Assembly: GCA_900754695.1 (NCBI GenBank)
Contig: CAAEDU010000076.1
Location: forward strand, 1-15,400
Source of the DNA: Clostridia bacterium
Lineage (GTDB): Bacteria; Bacillota; Clostridia; Christensenellales; CAG-917
Reading direction: 5' to 3'
Length of the DNA stretch: 15,400 nucleotides
The position numbers and the translations under genes are program-made. The number at the start of each line of letters is the position of its first letter. The stretch's first letter is position 1. The notes under the pieces were generated by a model. The model was not told where the DNA came from. It ran no database searches and saw only the letters and a program-made list of their open reading frames with translations. Positions 13,496 to 15,400 of this stretch are shown piece by piece.

Positions 13496-15166
13496 ATGAG
13501 CGAAAAAGACGATCTCATCACGGGCGGCGCGCAGGAGACCTCGTCCGCTGCGGAAACCGCGGAGGCGACTTCGTCCGTCATCGTGAACGACGCCGCGAAG
13601 GCGGTTTCATCCGTCATCGAAGGCGATGCCGCGGAGGAATGCGCCGAGGCAAGCGGTCCTGAAAGTTATGTGGTCACGGCGGAGGGAGTGCCCGTGGGCG
13701 GCACTGCGTACAGAAGAGGCAACGCCATCCTGAACTTCATCAAGTCCGTGCTGGGGCTGGGACAGAAGGGCGACATGGTGCCCGGCGGGGAGAAGATCTC
13801 CTACTACACCTACTTTGCCGGGCAAAACCTGATCTACGCCCTCGTCTCCATGTTTCTGACGACATTTGCGGTCATGCAGGGCATGGACCCGGAAAAGGTC
13901 GCCGTCGTCATGCTGGCGGTGAAGATATGGGACGCCGTCAACGACGCATTCTTCGGCACACTCTTTGACAAGATCAAATTCAAGAGCGGCAACAAGTTCA
14001 TGCCGTGGCTCAAGATGTCCGTAGTGGCGATCCCGCTCTCCGTGATCTTCCTCTTCTCGCTCCCCGCAAACATCTCGGAAGTGGGCAAGCTCGCCTGGCT
14101 CGCCGTTGCATATCTCATCCACGACTGCGCCTACACCCTCTGCGACGCGCCCATACACGGCTGCGTCACGGTGCTCACGGACAACTTCGGCGAGCGCGAA
14201 AAGATGCTCTCCGTCAAGAGCATCTGCGGCACGGCGGGCAGCGGCATCGCCAACCTTCTCGCCATGGTGCTCGTGAGCCAGGCGGTGGGTCTGTCCTACT
14301 TCTGGGTGGCGCTCATCGGCTCCATCATGGCGTTCGGGCTCATGATCCCCTTCTGCTTCAAGGGCAAAGAGCGCTCCACCATCCCTCCCCCGCAGGAGAG
14401 TTTTACGGTGCGGAGGATGCTCAAATATCTTTTCTCCAACAAATATCTGCTCATCTACTACTTCGCCTTCCTCTTCTCGTCGGGGTGCAGCGTGCTGGGC
14501 TCGCTGCAGGTCTTCATGTCCTACTACGTCTTCAACGACGAGCTGGTGGTGCTCTACACGGGTTTCATCACCACCGTGCCCTTCGCCGTCGCCTCCTTCG
14601 GTGTGCCCTACCTTTTGAAGAAGATCAACAAGATCACCCTCTACAAGATCTGCATGACTTGCAACGTCGTGTTCAACCTGCTCATCTTCTTCTTCGCAAG
14701 AGGCAACGTGGGCGCATATATGGGCTTCTCCGTGCTGACGGCGATCTCCGGCGGCGTCACGAGCGTGCTGCTCTTCATGTTCACCCCGGACTGCGCGGAA
14801 TACGGCAGGTTCAAGACGGGCATAGACGCCAAAGGCATCACCTTCTCGCTGCAAACGCTGATGGCCAAAGCGACAAGTGCCATCTCGGGCTCCCTCGGGC
14901 TCGCGCTCATCGGTCTCTTCGGCTGGAAGACCATCCAGGCAAACAGCTTTGCCGACCTCGCCGCCCAGGGCGTCACTCAGCCCGACTCAGCCATCGACGG
15001 GCTCTGGATCGCCTGCATCCTCGTCCCCGCCATCGGCAACCTCATCGCCGTCATCATCCTGCAGTTCTACCGCCTGAAAGACTCCGACGTCAAACTGATG
15101 ATGCGCTGCAACGCGGGCGAGATCTCCCGCGAAGAAGCCCTCTCCGGCATCAAATGCCGTCTGTGA
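13496..15166 (+). CDS. GPH-family cation:sugar symporter (MelB-like MFS transporter)
   Basis: The 556-residue membrane protein belongs to the glycoside-pentoside-hexuronide:cation symporters. After KISYYTYFAGQNLIY (about 100-114, first membrane helix) comes the family signature around 145-172 (WDAVNDAFFGTLFDK followed by GNKFMPWL), whose aspartates match the MelB cation site. Roughly twelve hydrophobic segments follow, with a central cytoplasmic loop near 290-306. Odd is an acidic, Ala/Ser/Thr-rich N-terminal extension of about 75-95 residues with an internal repeat (SSVIVNDAA, SSVIEGDAA). The C-terminus lacks the EIIA domain found in LacS. Ribosome site and promoter fit ATG 13496. No glycosidase lies beside it, so the substrate (sugar, glycoside or uronide) cannot be assigned. 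It stands alone, divergent from the arginine operon. Confidence 0.88.
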   Translation: MSEKDDLITGGAQETSSAAETAEATSSVIVNDAAKAVSSVIEGDAAEECAEASGPESYVVTAEGVPVGGTAYRRGNAILNFIKSVLGLGQKGDMVPGGEKISYYTYFAGQNLIYALVSMFLTTFAVMQGMDPEKVAVVMLAVKIWDAVNDAFFGTLFDKIKFKSGNKFMPWLKMSVVAIPLSVIFLFSLPANISEVGKLAWLAVAYLIHDCAYTLCDAPIHGCVTVLTDNFGEREKMLSVKSICGTAGSGIANLLAMVLVSQAVGLSYFWVALIGSIMAFGLMIPFCFKGKERSTIPPPQESFTVRRMLKYLFSNKYLLIYYFAFLFSSGCSVLGSLQVFMSYYVFNDELVVLYTGFITTVPFAVASFGVPYLLKKINKITLYKICMTCNVVFNLLIFFFARGNVGAYMGFSVLTAISGGVTSVLLFMFTPDCAEYGRFKTGIDAKGITFSLQTLMAKATSAISGSLGLALIGLFGWKTIQANSFADLAAQGVTQPDSAIDGLWIACILVPAIGNLIAVIILQFYRLKDSDVKLMMRCNAGEISREEALSGIKCRL

Positions 15167-15214
15167 CGAACCCCGCGGAAAACATCCGCAAACCTCACAA
15201 CCGAGACTTTGACC

Positions 15215-15249
15215 CACAAAAACCGCACATTGATCGTGCGGTTTTTGTG
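15215..15249 (+). terminator. Bidirectional intrinsic terminator after the symporter
   Basis: A perfect 14-bp stem (15215-15228 with 15236-15249, loop of 7) has a GC core and A5/T5 tracts in its arms, so it can act on both strands. It lies 48 bases after the symporter stop. Confidence 0.85.
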
Positions 15250-15263
15250 TATAAGTCCGGCGC

Positions 15264-15386
15264 GCTCGGGGGCGCTCTATCAAGCTGTTCGTCTCGGGGG
15301 TGCTCGCTCGGAGGTTGCGGCAAGTTTAGGGACGCTTTGAATAGGGTGTTCGGCGTGCTCGGGGACGCGCTATCAAGCTGTTCGTC
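15264..15386. repeat. Diverged 30-bp direct repeats at the right edge
   Basis: Bases 15264-15293 and 15357-15386 match at 28 of 30 positions and share the core CTATCAAGCTGTTCGTC. They lie 93 bp apart. A more diverged partial copy starts near 15329 (GGGACGC...GTGTTCGG). One frame is open on each strand through this region to the window edge (minus from 15398 to a stop at 15195; plus from a GTG at 15247), but both run across the terminator, so coding is doubtful. The array may continue beyond the window. Confidence 0.6.
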
Positions 15387-15400
15387 ACAAGTGAGCCCCA

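Overview
The window reads as chromosomal DNA from a GC-rich, anaerobic member of the Bacillota, probably an uncultured gut Clostridia-type lineage. This is inference from a rubrerythrin, strong AGGAGG-type ribosome binding sites, an ArgJ-type cyclic arginine pathway, a BspA/InlB-repeat surface protein and a GPH-family sugar symporter. No 16S or other placement marker is present, so the taxonomy is not firm.

Layout. Bases 1-560 hold rubrerythrin (minus). Bases 561-834 are a divergent promoter region. A small orphan winged-helix DNA-binding protein (835-1053, plus) converges on a 1110-residue protein (1321-4653, minus). That protein joins two cytoplasmic XRE helix-turn-helix domains, one membrane segment and about 925 outward-facing residues of InlB-type repeats and BspA-type leucine-rich repeats. 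Bases 4654-5043 are non-coding, with its promoter and several inverted repeats. A tRNA-Ala(CGC) gene with its own promoter follows (minus, 5044-5119). Bases 5205-13185 hold a seven-gene arginine operon and its 3' flank, all on the minus strand, transcribed argG-argH-argC-argJ-argB-argD-argF. A divergent AT-rich control region (13186-13495) separates it from a GPH-type cation:sugar symporter (13496-15166, plus), which ends in a clear bidirectional terminator. The last 150 bases hold diverged direct repeats.

How the genes work together. ArgJ, ArgB, ArgC and ArgD make ornithine from glutamate through acetylated intermediates, with ArgJ recycling the acetyl group. ArgF, ArgG and ArgH then convert ornithine to arginine. 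Carbamoyl-phosphate synthase and a dedicated N-acetylglutamate synthase are not in the window. Three gene pairs overlap by ATGA (argH/argC, argB/argD, argD/argF), indicating tight translational coupling. The argG-argH gap instead carries terminator-like hairpins, so argG may be made in excess of the rest.

The most unusual element is the membrane-anchored double-HTH surface protein. It looks like a one-component system in which an extracellular adhesin-like region is joined directly to two DNA-binding domains. Other points of interest are a cluster of TGCAT half-sites between argG and the symporter, a 22-bp repeat placed just after two unrelated stop codons, a type-2 ArgC, and a 16-bp perfect inverted repeat abutting the tRNA 3' end.
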